This document shows positions 1 to 7,863 of a DNA stretch of 64,000 nt, piece by piece. The stretch comes from Hymenobacter negativus (GTDB taxonomy: Bacteria; Bacteroidota; Bacteroidia; Cytophagales; Hymenobacteraceae), in contig NZ_JAGETZ010000008.1 in NCBI RefSeq assembly GCF_017571495.1, positions 225,531-289,530 of the forward strand, read 5' to 3'. Position 1 is the stretch's first letter. The number at the start of each line of letters is the position of its first letter. The notes below the pieces were generated by a model that was given only the letters and a program-made list of their open reading frames with translations, made no database searches and had not been told where the DNA came from. Position numbers and translations under genes: made by a program.

Positions 1-997
1 CAGTACCGAGGCGGTAGAGTACGCGGGTGTAGTTGAGCCGCTCCTTGATGCCGTACCACATCGTGATTTCGCTCAAGTCGCTTTCCTGGTCCATGGCCAC
101 GATGATGTTCGTGGGCACCGTCAGGAACGCCAGGTGCGGGGACTGGCCAGCCGGCAGGTCTTCGCTGGCGTACTGGAAGTAGGTCGGTAGTTTTTTGACG
201 ATGATGCCGCGGTAGCGGATATCATCCACGCCGCTGAAGAGCTGGACCTTGCCCGACTCCAGCACCGTGGTGCCCTTGCCGTAGTTGATGTAGGCCATCT
301 CCACCTGGTCGTACAAGTTCTCGTCCACGTAGTACGCCTTGTTGGCGCGGGCCACGTTTTTGAGCTTTTTCGATTGCTTTTTGTGCAGGTCTTCCAGCAC
401 CTTGATGGCCGCGGTGGGGCCACTGTCGTCGTCCTCAATGTCCGCGGCGACGATGGCCGCGCCCTTGGTCACTTTGCCAGCGGTGGCTTTGGCCAGCAGC
501 TGCTTGCGCAAGCCGTCAATTTGGTTGTAGTCGGCACTGGCCGCCGTGCGGTCACCCAGGAAGAGGATGCGCAGCATGTCCTCGTACACCACCGGGCTCA
601 AGGCCTCGCGCACGATTTCTTCGAGCACGGTGCCCGTCAGGTCGTTGTCGGTGGCGTGGCCTTTCTTCTTGGCCAGTTCCAGGATGGTGCCGTCGTAGCG
701 GTCGGCACATTCCTCCAGCTCGATTTTTAGCGGCCACACCACGATGGTGTTGCTGCCCATCGTGAGCAAGTCGCCGGTCGGGGTCCAACTGCCGCAGCCC
801 GTGTCACGGCGCGTCACCTTGCGGGCGGCCGTGAGCGAGTAGTCGGTGGTGCTGGACTTGATGCCCTCCTGAATCTGGAAGCCCAGGGTTTTGAGGTCGA
901 GCTGCTCGGTGGGCGGCTCCAGCAGCATCTTGGCCTTGAGGTCTTCGGCCGTGGGTTGCTTGCCGCCGTAGGTAATAGGGTTCGCGAAATAAGCCAT
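1..997 (-). CDS. putative phage major capsid protein (partial, runs off left edge)
   Basis: An open frame starts with ATG at 997 (MAYFANPITYGGKQPTAEDL) and continues without a stop to base 2, giving at least 332 codons. It is probably the coat protein of the prophage head. The call rests mainly on position: it lies 67 bp downstream of a ClpP-fold protease/scaffold gene on the same strand, the usual place for the capsid gene in tailed phages. The protein is soluble, mixed alpha/beta, with no signal peptide or membrane segment. The C-terminus lies outside the window. Another structural protein cannot be excluded. Confidence 0.7.
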   Translation of the reverse strand, partial: MAYFANPITYGGKQPTAEDLKAKMLLEPPTEQLDLKTLGFQIQEGIKSSTTDYSLTAARKVTRRDTGCGSWTPTGDLLTMGSNTIVVWPLKIELEECADRYDGTILELAKKKGHATDNDLTGTVLEEIVREALSPVVYEDMLRILFLGDRTAASADYNQIDGLRKQLLAKATAGKVTKGAAIVAADIEDDDSGPTAAIKVLEDLHKKQSKKLKNVARANKAYYVDENLYDQVEMAYINYGKGTTVLESGKVQLFSGVDDIRYRGIIVKKLPTYFQYASEDLPAGQSPHLAFLTVPTNIIVAMDQESDLSEITMWYGIKERLNYTRVLYRLGT

Positions 998-1064
998 CGT
1001 CTAGGGGTAGGGAAATGAGTGGGGCCGGCGGGCGGCAATGATTGGTTGGGTAGGCGCGTGTGGC

Positions 1065-2363
1065 TTAGGTCTTGGCCTTATCCATCGGGTGCGGTTTGTT
1101 GCCGCCAGCCTTGCCGCCTTTGGGGTCGGTCTGCGAGCTGGAAGCAGCGCGCGCCCGGGGCGTGGGCGTTTCCGGTACCAGCTTTTTGAAGCGGTCGACG
1201 GTGGCCGTCAGGTCCTCCACTTTCTTCATCACGGGAGCCATTGCTGCCTGCACTGCCGCCGTGATGGCCGCCGTACTGGCGGGGGCATCGTCCTCCTGCT
1301 CTTCGGCCGAGGCTTCGGTGATGCTCTCCACCACGCCATCGGTGACGACAATGGTGCGGCCATCGGCCAGGCCATACTCGCCGTCTTCGGCTACCTCGGT
1401 CAAGGCCTCGTCGTAGAACACGGCCGAGCCCTCTGCGAGTGGGCCATCGTGGTAGAGCAGGGCCCCGTCCTGGTCGGTTTCGGTGCTTTCTACTGCGGCA
1501 TCGGGTTCGTCGTCGGCGGCCTCAACGCCTTCAATAGTGGCTTTCACGCCAAGGGACTTGGCCAGGGCCGCGACAGCGGCCGCATTGGCTTTCTGCTGCG
1601 CAGTGGGCACAGCGGTTTTAGCGACTGCCTTGGCAATCGGAATTACTTTTTTAGCCATGGGGCGGGGGGATTTAGAAGAGGCCGAAGCCGGTTTTGCGTT
1701 GGGAGTGGGCGCGGTGCGGGCCTTGCTGCGGCGCTTGTCGGCGCGGGCCACGGCCATTTTGTAGGAGCGCAGGCGGGCCTGGGTCTGGGCCGAGGAGGGG
1801 GCTTTGCTGGCCAGGGGCTTGACGGTGGTGACGAAGCCGAAGTCGGCCGCTTCCTGCGCCGTCATGAAGCGGTCCACGCTCACGAGCTGGCGCACGGCGG
1901 CTTCGTTCTGGCCGCTGCGGGCCACGTAGATGTCGACCATGTTCTGGGTGTCGCGGTCGAGGCGGTCGGCATCGGCCCGCAGCTCTTCCGAGCGCTGCGA
2001 GCTGGTGCCGTCCGTGTAGAGGGGGCGGTGCACCATCCACTGCGCGGTCTGCTCCAGAATCACCTCATCGGCGGCCAGGGCCACGATGGTGCCGGCGCTG
2101 GCCGTCATGCTCATGACGTGGCAGGTGACCGGAATGCCCAGGGCCCGCACGTAGTTGTAGATTTCGATGGCGTGCCGCACCGAGCCGCCGTAGTTGATGC
2201 CCATCTGCAGCGTGATGCTATCCACTGCCTGGCCCTGGTAGGCGGCGTACTCCAGCCGCATGCGGATGTCGTCGACGGTGAAGCCGGGCACGTACTCGTA
2301 TTCCTCCCAGTCAATGAAGCCGGGACCGATGTTTTCGCCTACGGGAATGAGGAGTTCGGGCAT
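1065..2363 (-). CDS. ClpP/S49-like phage prohead protease fused to scaffold-like tail
   Basis: This 432-aa protein is probably the head maturation protease. Residues 1-180 have a ClpP fold: Ser89 in TASAG, His112 in MVHRP and Asp164 in VDRFMTAQEAADFG, with ClpP-like spacing. The rest is Ala/Glu-rich, low complexity and coiled-coil prone (about 370-400), as in scaffold proteins. An in-frame ATG at 1658 (residue 236, MAKKVIPIAK) could give a separate 198-aa scaffold, like lambda C/Nu3. ATG 2363 was chosen because the longer frame upstream is low complexity and lies over a hairpin at 2363-2395. The gene is followed by the capsid gene. Confidence 0.85.
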   Translation of the reverse strand: MPELLIPVGENIGPGFIDWEEYEYVPGFTVDDIRMRLEYAAYQGQAVDSITLQMGINYGGSVRHAIEIYNYVRALGIPVTCHVMSMTASAGTIVALAADEVILEQTAQWMVHRPLYTDGTSSQRSEELRADADRLDRDTQNMVDIYVARSGQNEAAVRQLVSVDRFMTAQEAADFGFVTTVKPLASKAPSSAQTQARLRSYKMAVARADKRRSKARTAPTPNAKPASASSKSPRPMAKKVIPIAKAVAKTAVPTAQQKANAAAVAALAKSLGVKATIEGVEAADDEPDAAVESTETDQDGALLYHDGPLAEGSAVFYDEALTEVAEDGEYGLADGRTIVVTDGVVESITEASAEEQEDDAPASTAAITAAVQAAMAPVMKKVEDLTATVDRFKKLVPETPTPRARAASSSQTDPKGGKAGGNKPHPMDKAKT

Positions 2364-2395
2364 GTTGCAAAGCGCCGTTGGGGCGCTGTGCAACA
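2363..2395. repeat. imperfect hairpin ending in the dispersed TGTGCAACA motif
   Basis: TGTTGCA and AGCGCC at the left pair with GGCGCT and TGCAACA at the right, with small bulges. It sits directly in front of the protease start. Its right half (GCCGTTGGGGCGCTGTGCAA) recurs inside the repeat copies at 8271 and 13555. Confidence 0.5.
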
Positions 2396-2476
2396 AAGGT
2401 TTTCGCTGGGTTTGGGGCCCTCCTAGTTTTGGTCCCAACTTAGTCCCTGTCAAGGCCCAACTAGGGCCCAAACCTT

Positions 2477-2653
2477 ATGCTAAAAGTATATTGCGCCTCG
2501 AAAATCGAAGAAGACATCCGGAAGCTGGCGGCAGAGCAGGGCGTGCCCTACTCGCACTTACTGGCTCCGTTTCTGAAAGCCATTGCTGACCGCACCTTGG
2601 TGATGGTGCCACACTTTCCCCCACCCAAACCGCAGCCTGGCAAGGCGGCATAA
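2477..2653 (+). CDS. small hypothetical protein (58 aa)
   Basis: A 58-aa frame starts at ATG 2477 (MLKVYCASKIEEDIRKLAAE) and ends with TAA 12 bp before the next gene. Its N-terminal half reads as a charged helix and the C-terminus is Pro-rich. It diverges from the protease gene and probably forms an operon with the beta-helix gene downstream. I do not recognise a family. The codon pattern looks coding and no longer frame competes here. Confidence 0.5.
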   Translation: MLKVYCASKIEEDIRKLAAEQGVPYSHLLAPFLKAIADRTLVMVPHFPPPKPQPGKAA

Positions 2654-2665
2654 AATTCCTTTAGC

Positions 2666-3055
2666 ATGAACAGTGTTACTATCAACGGCAAGACATACAG
2701 CGGCGGCCGTAGCATTTCAGTTATCAATAACCGCGTCTTCATCGACGGGAAGGAAGTCACTGGTGAGGCAGCCGAACAAAAGGAAATTAACATCAGCGTA
2801 AATGGCAGCGTCGAATCCCTCAGCGTCGATGCCTGCAACCAGGTACAAATCACCGGCGACTGTCAGCACGTAAAAACACAGTCGGGGAGTGTTCGAGTCG
2901 GCGGCATGGTGGGCGGTAAAGTAGAATCGACTTCGGGCAGCATTCAGGTGGATGGCTCGGTGAATGGAGACGTAGAGTCAATGTCTGGAAGCGTGCACTG
3001 TGGCCCCGTAGCTGGGCGCGTGAAAACCATGTCAGGCAATATCCGACATAGCTAA
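2666..3055 (+). CDS. beta-helix (bactofilin/polymer-like) repeat protein
   Basis: A 129-aa protein. It begins with a short domain (MNSVTINGKTYSGGRSISVI, then a VFIDGKEVT strand) that I have seen in many small bacterial and phage proteins of unknown role. From about residue 45 it is built of short V/I-x-G-S/D-V turns (VESLSV, VQITGD, VKTQSGSV, VESTSGSI, VESMSGSV), typical of a right-handed beta-helix. It has no signal peptide and is probably cytoplasmic. A strong terminator follows at 3089. The function is unknown. Confidence 0.7.
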   Translation: MNSVTINGKTYSGGRSISVINNRVFIDGKEVTGEAAEQKEINISVNGSVESLSVDACNQVQITGDCQHVKTQSGSVRVGGMVGGKVESTSGSIQVDGSVNGDVESMSGSVHCGPVAGRVKTMSGNIRHS

Positions 3056-3088
3056 GGGCTAGGAGCGCCGCTACAGAATGAACTATAG

Positions 3089-3121
3089 CAAAAGCCCCGG
3101 CTACCTAGTCGGGGCTTTTTC
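3089..3121 (+). terminator. Rho-independent terminator
   Basis: Stem AGCCCCG/CGGGGCT followed by TTTTT. A near copy with the same downstream TCGTAG...TTGGCGTC context recurs at 58411. Confidence 0.85.
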
Positions 3122-3134
3122 GTAGCTTGGCGTC

Positions 3135-3560
3135 ATGAAAAAGATTCTACCCGTCTTACTGGTTGCCAGCCTGATGTTTGGCAACTGCTCGAAATCGAAT
3201 GACGGGCAGCCAGCGGCTACGCCGCTGCTAGGCACTTGGAACCTTCAAAGCGAAACCATCGTGACTACACGTAATGGTGCGCCTGCCACTACGAATAACG
3301 TGCAGATTACCAGCCCGATTACGGTCGAGTATTTGGCTAATGGTGTGTTCATCGTCAAGAATCACTACCCCCGAAGAATCACAACGGAGGGCGGTACCTA
3401 TACCTTCGCCAACAACGTTATTACCCTCGACTACAGCAACAACGGCATAATGACCAGTGTGCTCAGCGTGAGCGAGCTGACTGATACGCGCCTGGTGACA
3501 GTTGAAACCAGAGGGGACACCAACTACAGCATGGTCACCACCGACACGTTGACCCGTTAG
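3135..3560 (+). CDS. lipocalin-like lipoprotein
   Basis: A 141-aa exported lipoprotein. The signal peptide MKKILPVLLVASLMFGNC ends in a lipobox with Cys18. The mature part starts with a Ser/Asn/Asp linker and then LLGTWNL, the usual opening of lipocalin-like (DUF4923/DUF5004-type) Bacteroidota proteins, followed by alternating beta strands. It probably sits on the cell surface or in the periplasm; the ligand is unknown. Truncated copies of its signal-peptide region occur at 3608 and 58457. Confidence 0.7.
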   Translation: MKKILPVLLVASLMFGNCSKSNDGQPAATPLLGTWNLQSETIVTTRNGAPATTNNVQITSPITVEYLANGVFIVKNHYPRRITTEGGTYTFANNVITLDYSNNGIMTSVLSVSELTDTRLVTVETRGDTNYSMVTTDTLTR

Positions 3561-3607
3561 CGCCTTTCTCAGTAAAGCGGCTTGGGTTCAGTGCGCTATA
3601 TTCGGGC

Positions 3608-3661
3608 ATGAAAAAGATGCTACCCCTCTTATTGGTTGCCAGCCTGCTGTTTGGCAACTAA
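3608..3661 (+). pseudogene. orphan signal-peptide remnant of the lipoprotein gene
   Basis: A 17-codon frame, MKKMLPLLLVASLLFGN and then stop, nearly matches the first 17 residues of the lipoprotein at 3135 but stops just where the lipobox Cys should be. It is followed by AACGGGTGTTGGG and a terminator. The same truncated unit recurs at 58457. Confidence 0.65.
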
Positions 3662-3704
3662 ACGGGTGTTGGGGTACTGAGGCCACAAAATTCTTACCCA
3701 AAGC

Positions 3705-3740
3705 AAAAGCCCCAGCGGTGTCCAGCAGCTGGGGCTTTTA
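3705..3740 (+). terminator. terminator hairpin (AGCCCCAG...CTGGGGCT)
   Basis: Stem AGCCCCAG/CTGGGGCT followed by TTTT. It forms the left edge of the 374-bp duplicated module. The same hairpin is found at 58550 and 60681. Confidence 0.75.
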
Positions 3741-4080
3741 TATTCAGGGCATGAAATACCCGGCTGTCCGTCACCGTCAACGCCTGCCCTCGAACGTGCG
3801 CTTTCGCCGGCGCTACTGGCTCTTCTGGTTTTTTTGTGGCTGGCTTTGCATTGGCCGCCTGGGAATGGTGGCAGTGGTTGGGCGCTGGCTTAAGGCCCCA
3901 GCCGTGACCACCATGCGAACGGATACATGACGGTTTTGGCTGGAGAATCGAGTTCACGAAACTCATCTCCATTTGGCGTTTCGTGAACGTTGATTAATGA
4001 ACGGGTTTCTTGAACTCAATCTGGTCTGTAAGGAGCTTTAGTTGATAAGGACAGGCGTCACAGCTGGTAGTTCAGGAAAA
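3707..4080 (+). repeat. 374-bp duplicated module, copy 1 (copy 2 at 60681-61054)
   Basis: This segment matches 60681-61054 without gaps (constant offset 56974) and is about 95% identical by eye. It holds a terminator, a 59-aa ORF and an 11-bp perfect inverted repeat (GTTCACGAAAC at 3952-3962, GTTTCGTGAAC at 3978-3988). It ends in TTCAGGAAAA, which is also the start of the cassette boundary motif. Different genes follow each copy. Confidence 0.9.
3751..3930 (+). CDS. small basic membrane protein in duplicated module (59 aa)
   Basis: The frame MKYPAVRHRQRLPSNVRFRR... has an Arg-rich N-terminus, then one aromatic membrane segment (YWLFWFFCGWLCIGRLGMVA) and a short polar tail. ATG 3751 was chosen because upstream codons lie inside the terminator hairpin. 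Copy 2 (60725-60904) keeps the same length and frame despite many base changes, which supports real coding. The family is unknown. Confidence 0.5.
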   Translation: MKYPAVRHRQRLPSNVRFRRRYWLFWFFCGWLCIGRLGMVAVVGRWLKAPAVTTMRTDT

Positions 4081-4125
4081 GGAGCGTTAGATTGCAAATT
4101 CAGTTATAATCTCCAGAGGGATTGT

Positions 4126-4623
4126 ATGAAGTATGTCGCCGGGCTCCTGATTTTTTGCACGTTCACTGGCCTCTTCGGCTGCCGGAAACAACGCGATTGC
4201 ACCGTTCACCCCAACGAGCGCTTTGACGGGAACGGGCTCTTATTACTGGAAACCGCGACTTCGGAAGACGGCTCCACGTTTGTTGTATTCTTTCCCGTCT
4301 GTGAAGTGGACACCGCCGATTTGGTGGGGTCCTTGCGGCGCGCATCGGAAGGCGTAAGCGTGCGCGTGCACTACGGGTCGGTCTTGCGGGCGTTGCGCCA
4401 CCGGGTGGTCCGGTTAACCAGCACGGACCCCCGGCGTCCCGCCGGATTGGGGAAGCTGTACCTGACGAGTGTGCACTTGGCGTTTACAGACCAGCGGAAT
4501 CCCTCGAATCCCCATAACAAAGCCTTTCACTACGTTCTGAACACGGAACAGGTGCGGTGGGCAGGCCCAGTTAGCGTGACGCAGATGGGCGCTTTACACC
4601 CGGTTGTTTTTGACAACCTGTGA
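4126..4623 (+). CDS. hypothetical lipoprotein (165 aa), cassette-array gene
   Basis: The signal peptide MKYVAGLLIFCTFTGLFGC ends in a lipobox Cys. The mature domain (about 145 aa) has mixed strands and helices and no family I recognise. ATG 4126 was preferred over the upstream in-frame start at 4042, which lies in the duplicated module. A shortened boundary motif (TTCAGGAAAAGGAGCG) lies upstream and a full one at 4726 downstream, so it looks like the first cassette of the left array. Confidence 0.6.
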   Translation: MKYVAGLLIFCTFTGLFGCRKQRDCTVHPNERFDGNGLLLLETATSEDGSTFVVFFPVCEVDTADLVGSLRRASEGVSVRVHYGSVLRALRHRVVRLTSTDPRRPAGLGKLYLTSVHLAFTDQRNPSNPHNKAFHYVLNTEQVRWAGPVSVTQMGALHPVVFDNL

Positions 4624-4725
4624 GCCCGTCGCCCTAGGGTAGAAGCGGCCCGGAGGCGCATGGCCTTGCCAACGGTTTGCACCCAACCCCTAGGCAAACC
4701 CATTGTCAGCACTATGGACCGCCTA

Positions 4726-4757
4726 TTCAAGAAAACGATGGTTTAAATTAACGAGCG
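4726..4757 (+). repeat. cassette boundary motif, left array
   Basis: A 32-bp element of form TTCAAGAAAACGATGG, then TTTAAATTAACGAGCG. Close copies in the same orientation occur at 61736, 62303, 62885 and 63358. Confidence 0.75.
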
Positions 4758-4758
4758 T

Positions 4759-5196
4759 TTAGTTTGCCGCAGGAAGTACCACTGGGTTGTACACGGTAAA
4801 GTGAACCCAAGCGGAATCGGCCCGCCCTGCTTGGTTCAGTTGCCATACCGATTTGCCGGGATGCAACGCCTCGTGTTTGGGGTAGTACCGCACCAGCAAC
4901 GAAGTGCTCTTGAGAAGTCCAGTTTTCGGCAATTGGTCCAATCGAATTAAGCTGTCTGTCCATGTGTAGTGGCCGGTTACCACGTCCGACGCCATAAACG
5001 CTGCGCTCTCGTAGCGAAACGTCCCATCGGCTCGAAATTCCAGCATCGTAGCGGAAATCCCGGATTTGTAGGAAGCGAATAACACGACGGGGCTGGGCGG
5101 GGCTCCTGGCACAGGGTGTCGGAAGAGGGCGTATCCAACAAATGCCAGCGACGCGAGCCCGACAAACCAGGCAGAGGTGGATAAAAATTTATTCAC
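4759..5196 (-). CDS. hypothetical membrane-anchored protein (145 aa)
   Basis: It has an N-terminal membrane anchor or signal (residues about 8-26, AWFVGLASLAFVGYALF) and then a beta-rich domain with FRADGTFRYES and GHYTWTDSLIRL. These resemble the strand pattern of small lipocalin-like or META-type domains. It is probably periplasmic. The gene ends 2 bp from the boundary motif at 4726, in the opposite orientation to the gene before it. No specific family is recognised. Confidence 0.55.
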   Translation of the reverse strand: MNKFLSTSAWFVGLASLAFVGYALFRHPVPGAPPSPVVLFASYKSGISATMLEFRADGTFRYESAAFMASDVVTGHYTWTDSLIRLDQLPKTGLLKSTSLLVRYYPKHEALHPGKSVWQLNQAGRADSAWVHFTVYNPVVLPAAN

Positions 5197-5262
5197 GTGG
5201 TAAAGTAGTGCTGCCTGGGGAGCATGATAGATCAGGCAGCATACTGTCTAGGAAAACGGTGG

Positions 5263-5772
5263 TTATTTCACAAATGCAAACCGGTGCTCGTCCCACACCT
5301 GCTCGTTTTTGAAGACGGCCTTTTGGAAGATGCCTTCCCTCACGTAGCCGTTCTTGAGCAGCACTCGCATGGACGCCACGTTGTAGGCAAACACCCCGGC
5401 GTGGACCCGGGTAAACCCCAGGTGCTGGACCGCGTGGTGCGTGGCCAGTCCGACGGCCGCCGAGGCCAGGCCCTGGTTCCAGAACGGCTCGCCGATCCAA
5501 TACCCGATTTCCGCCGTTTTCCGGTAGACGTCGCTTAACCCCACCAACCCCACTACGCCGCTCAAGCAGCCCCTGGCCTCAATGCCGAACGTCATCGGCA
5601 CGGGCTCTTGGCGGGTTAGAGCAATGAAGTCGGCGGCGTGCTGGCTCGAATACGGGAAGGGAATGTAGTCGCGCAGCTGGTCCCAAATCTTTTTGTTGTT
5701 GGCAAGGCGGGCCAGCGCCGCTTGGTCCGCAGCTTCGAGCCGCCGCAAAACTACGTTGTTCGATTGGAGCAT
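5263..5772 (-). CDS. GNAT N-acetyltransferase, RimJ/RimL type
   Basis: A 169-aa complete GNAT protein. It has the N-terminal strand VVLRRLEAAD, the YWIGEPFWNQGLAS acetyl-CoA site region (about 92-106), and ends with the conserved NVASMRVLLKNGYVREG helix/strand (about 131-147) typical of RimJ/RimL-like enzymes acting on alpha-amino groups of proteins or small amines. The substrate is unknown. Its 3' end overlaps a degenerate boundary motif (GGAAAACGGTGG at 5251). Confidence 0.85.
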   Translation of the reverse strand: MLQSNNVVLRRLEAADQAALARLANNKKIWDQLRDYIPFPYSSQHAADFIALTRQEPVPMTFGIEARGCLSGVVGLVGLSDVYRKTAEIGYWIGEPFWNQGLASAAVGLATHHAVQHLGFTRVHAGVFAYNVASMRVLLKNGYVREGIFQKAVFKNEQVWDEHRFAFVK

Positions 5773-5832
5773 ATCAGGGAAAGCCGTTGTCTGGGGTACT
5801 TGGACGGGCGTCCATTCAAAGGGTGGTTATAG

Positions 5833-6105
5833 TTACTCCGCATCCGGCATCCAGTCCGGCAGCTTCACGAACATGGCGTAGTCTGGTAGCCGGTCATCTT
5901 CGCTCCCCGCTTCGAAGGCAAACAGAAACTCGATTTCGTTTTTCTCCACGTCGTAGTTGAGCTCGACGAAAAAGCCTGACGGTACCTGGTAGAGCTGCAC
6001 GGCCTGGTGAAAGTCATCCCAGCGCCGGGCCAGGTAGGTACCACGCTGAAAGAGGTAGGCCAGTTGCACCTCGTCCGATAATTGGTTGAAGTCGTGGAGG
6101 GTCAT
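5833..6105 (-). CDS. conserved hypothetical protein (90 aa), duplicated at 49123
   Basis: MTLHDFNQLSDEVQLAYLFQ... is a small acidic protein with strands GFFVELNYDVEKNEIEFLFAFEAG (about 44-67) and a C-terminal MFVKLPDW. About nine in ten residues match the protein at 49123, which lies on the opposite strand. This shape is common in small Bacteroidota accessory proteins, some of which act as immunity partners; that role is speculation here. It lies 13 bp downstream of the next gene on the same strand. Confidence 0.65.
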   Translation of the reverse strand: MTLHDFNQLSDEVQLAYLFQRGTYLARRWDDFHQAVQLYQVPSGFFVELNYDVEKNEIEFLFAFEAGSEDDRLPDYAMFVKLPDWMPDAE

Positions 6106-6118
6106 GAGCAGGCGTATC

Positions 6119-6415
6119 CTAATAGCACCACTTGCACGGGTCCATCTGCTGTTGGGCAGAAGCCAGGCTCATGGATACGACGGACGCCCCGCACCGGGCC
6201 AGCCCCCGGCAGCCGGCGGAAGCGTGGTACTTGACCGTGTTGCCGCTGTTGCAGTAGTACACCACGGCGCCAGCGGCCACGTGCTTGGTTTTGGTTTTGA
6301 CTTTGGCCGCCGCGTGGTGGGTGACGGTCTTATGGGTGGTGCGCGGGTGGGTGGTCTGGGCCGGGGCGGTGAGGGAAAGCGCGAGCAGGGCCACTTGGAG
6401 TAGCAGGTGTTTCAT
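6119..6415 (-). CDS. secreted Cys-rich small protein (98 aa), duplicated at 51836
   Basis: The signal peptide MKHLLLQVALLALSLTAPAQ is followed by a His/Thr/Lys-rich linker and a C-terminal domain with four or five Cys (YYCNSGNTVKYH, GCRGLARC, PCKWC). This pattern is known from small Bacteroidota and phage proteins and probably binds metal or forms disulphides. ATG 6415 was chosen because it starts the signal peptide. The copy at 51836 is nearly identical and inverted. Confidence 0.7.
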   Translation of the reverse strand: MKHLLLQVALLALSLTAPAQTTHPRTTHKTVTHHAAAKVKTKTKHVAAGAVVYYCNSGNTVKYHASAGCRGLARCGASVVSMSLASAQQQMDPCKWCY

Positions 6416-6440
6416 GGGGGTAAGGTAGGGAGCGGGCATG

Positions 6441-6471
6441 AAAAAGCCCCGCTGGGTGGGCGGGGCTTTGA
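6441..6471 (-). terminator. terminator hairpin
   Basis: AAAAAGCCCCGC...GCGGGGCTTT between the T9SS lectin gene (ends 6478) and the next minus-strand gene. Confidence 0.75.
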
Positions 6472-6477
6472 CTAGAG

Positions 6478-7863
6478 CTATTGCTTTATAAATTTTTGAT
6501 GGTACTCCTGTCGCTCATCGGTGACGGTTACAAAATAGATGCCTGCCGGTAGGTGAGATACATCTATTCGTGTAGATGTTGGATGAGGAGCAGTTGATAC
6601 AACAGTTCCACGAATGTCTCGAATCGTCACATCACCCACCCCGCCAGCATTTGACAGGGAGAGGTATAGTGTTGTAAGAGTAGGATTGGGATAAAGCGTG
6701 AGCACCGAATCCAAAGATTTTCGTTTAGAGGAGGAAGCCTCGCTTGTAGGCCCAGCCATTGTTACCGGGTTGGATACCCCACGATTATTTGTTGGGATAT
6801 CCAAGAGCCACGTCTGGTGCTTGAGACCCTCATAAGTCGATTGTGCAATGGCGTCACCGTCGCTAGTACTCCCGTCACCCCCAGCAAGCGATAGCGCTAA
6901 GCCGCTTTGCCGGTTGATGAAATGATAATACATACCACCATCGCTTAGCATTTCCCATTGCTGATTAAGGGCACCCGTTAATGGTGCTTGGTTGGCTGGC
7001 TGATTTTCGGCCAGTAATTGTGCTCCGGTTCCACTGATTTGCAGTGCCTGTGTGCTGTTGCGGTTGAGAATGACCCAGTAATCATGGCCGGCAGCTGACT
7101 GAAAGTAGCGCAGGTACCATTGCTGGTGTGCCTGCCCCACGCCTGTTGGCTCCACATGATAGGTTCGCTGTTCGATGGCAACGTTTGGCGCAACATCCGC
7201 TGTGTTTACCTCAGCTACTTTAAAGCTGGCCAGGTTGGTAAGCGTATATGCATCGGTGTGAGTGCTGACATCTATCAATTCCCATTGCTGATTAGCCGTT
7301 CCGGCGAGCGGTTGTTGCCTGGCAACTTCTCCCATTCTGGTTGATGGAGCGGTCGCTGCTATTTGGAGCGCTTGGCTGCTACCGCGATTGGTCAGAAAAA
7401 AACGATTCGTGCCCGGTATATTGGTAATCCTCCATTCTTGGAAGGAATTAGGTGGCCCAAAAATATATTGGCTGGCCGTCGCATCTGCAGCAGTGCTATA
7501 ACCGCCAATCTCCAGCACTTGCCCACTGCCGCGATTAATGATTTGAACATAGGTAGGGTCCACAAATTTGATAAGCCACTGCTGGTTCGCATGATTGTCG
7601 TAGGTCCAGAGATTCGCGGTACAACCAGGAACCAACCGTATTCCGCCACCGCCGCCTATTTCAAGCGAAAGGCCAGTAAGTGGATTGTAGAGTCTGTACA
7701 GCCCTTGCGAACCGGGGGCTGGAGGAAACTGCGCTTGGGCTTGTGATGCAAAGGGGAGCAAGGAGGCACACACCAACCACAGCACCCAAGCTCGCCTAAT
7801 TAGGCTATGGGGTCCTTTTACTAGTTGGGCCGCAGCCGATGGAAGAGTGTAAGCTGTTTTCAT
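6478..7863 (-). CDS. secreted ricin-type lectin with T9SS sorting domain
   Basis: A 461-aa exported protein. The start MKTAYTLPSAAAQLVKG is followed by a hydrophobic signal (WVLWLVCASLLPFASQAQAQ). About residues 45-370 form beta-trefoil repeats with QQW motifs (NQQWLIKF, NQQWELID, HQQWYLRY, NQQWEMLS), so two or more ricin B-lectin domains that should bind sugars. The end (LTLYPNPTLTTLYLSL ... GIYFVTVT) is a Por-secretion C-terminal domain for T9SS export. It is probably surface-bound or secreted and is not a phage part. Confidence 0.85.
   Translation of the reverse strand: MKTAYTLPSAAAQLVKGPHSLIRRAWVLWLVCASLLPFASQAQAQFPPAPGSQGLYRLYNPLTGLSLEIGGGGGIRLVPGCTANLWTYDNHANQQWLIKFVDPTYVQIINRGSGQVLEIGGYSTAADATASQYIFGPPNSFQEWRITNIPGTNRFFLTNRGSSQALQIAATAPSTRMGEVARQQPLAGTANQQWELIDVSTHTDAYTLTNLASFKVAEVNTADVAPNVAIEQRTYHVEPTGVGQAHQQWYLRYFQSAAGHDYWVILNRNSTQALQISGTGAQLLAENQPANQAPLTGALNQQWEMLSDGGMYYHFINRQSGLALSLAGGDGSTSDGDAIAQSTYEGLKHQTWLLDIPTNNRGVSNPVTMAGPTSEASSSKRKSLDSVLTLYPNPTLTTLYLSLSNAGGVGDVTIRDIRGTVVSTAPHPTSTRIDVSHLPAGIYFVTVTDERQEYHQKFIKQ

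Noticed and set aside
1038..2426. 462-aa plus-strand frame
   Set aside because: Shadow of the protease/scaffold gene; low-complexity Gly/Val/His composition and no recognisable domain.
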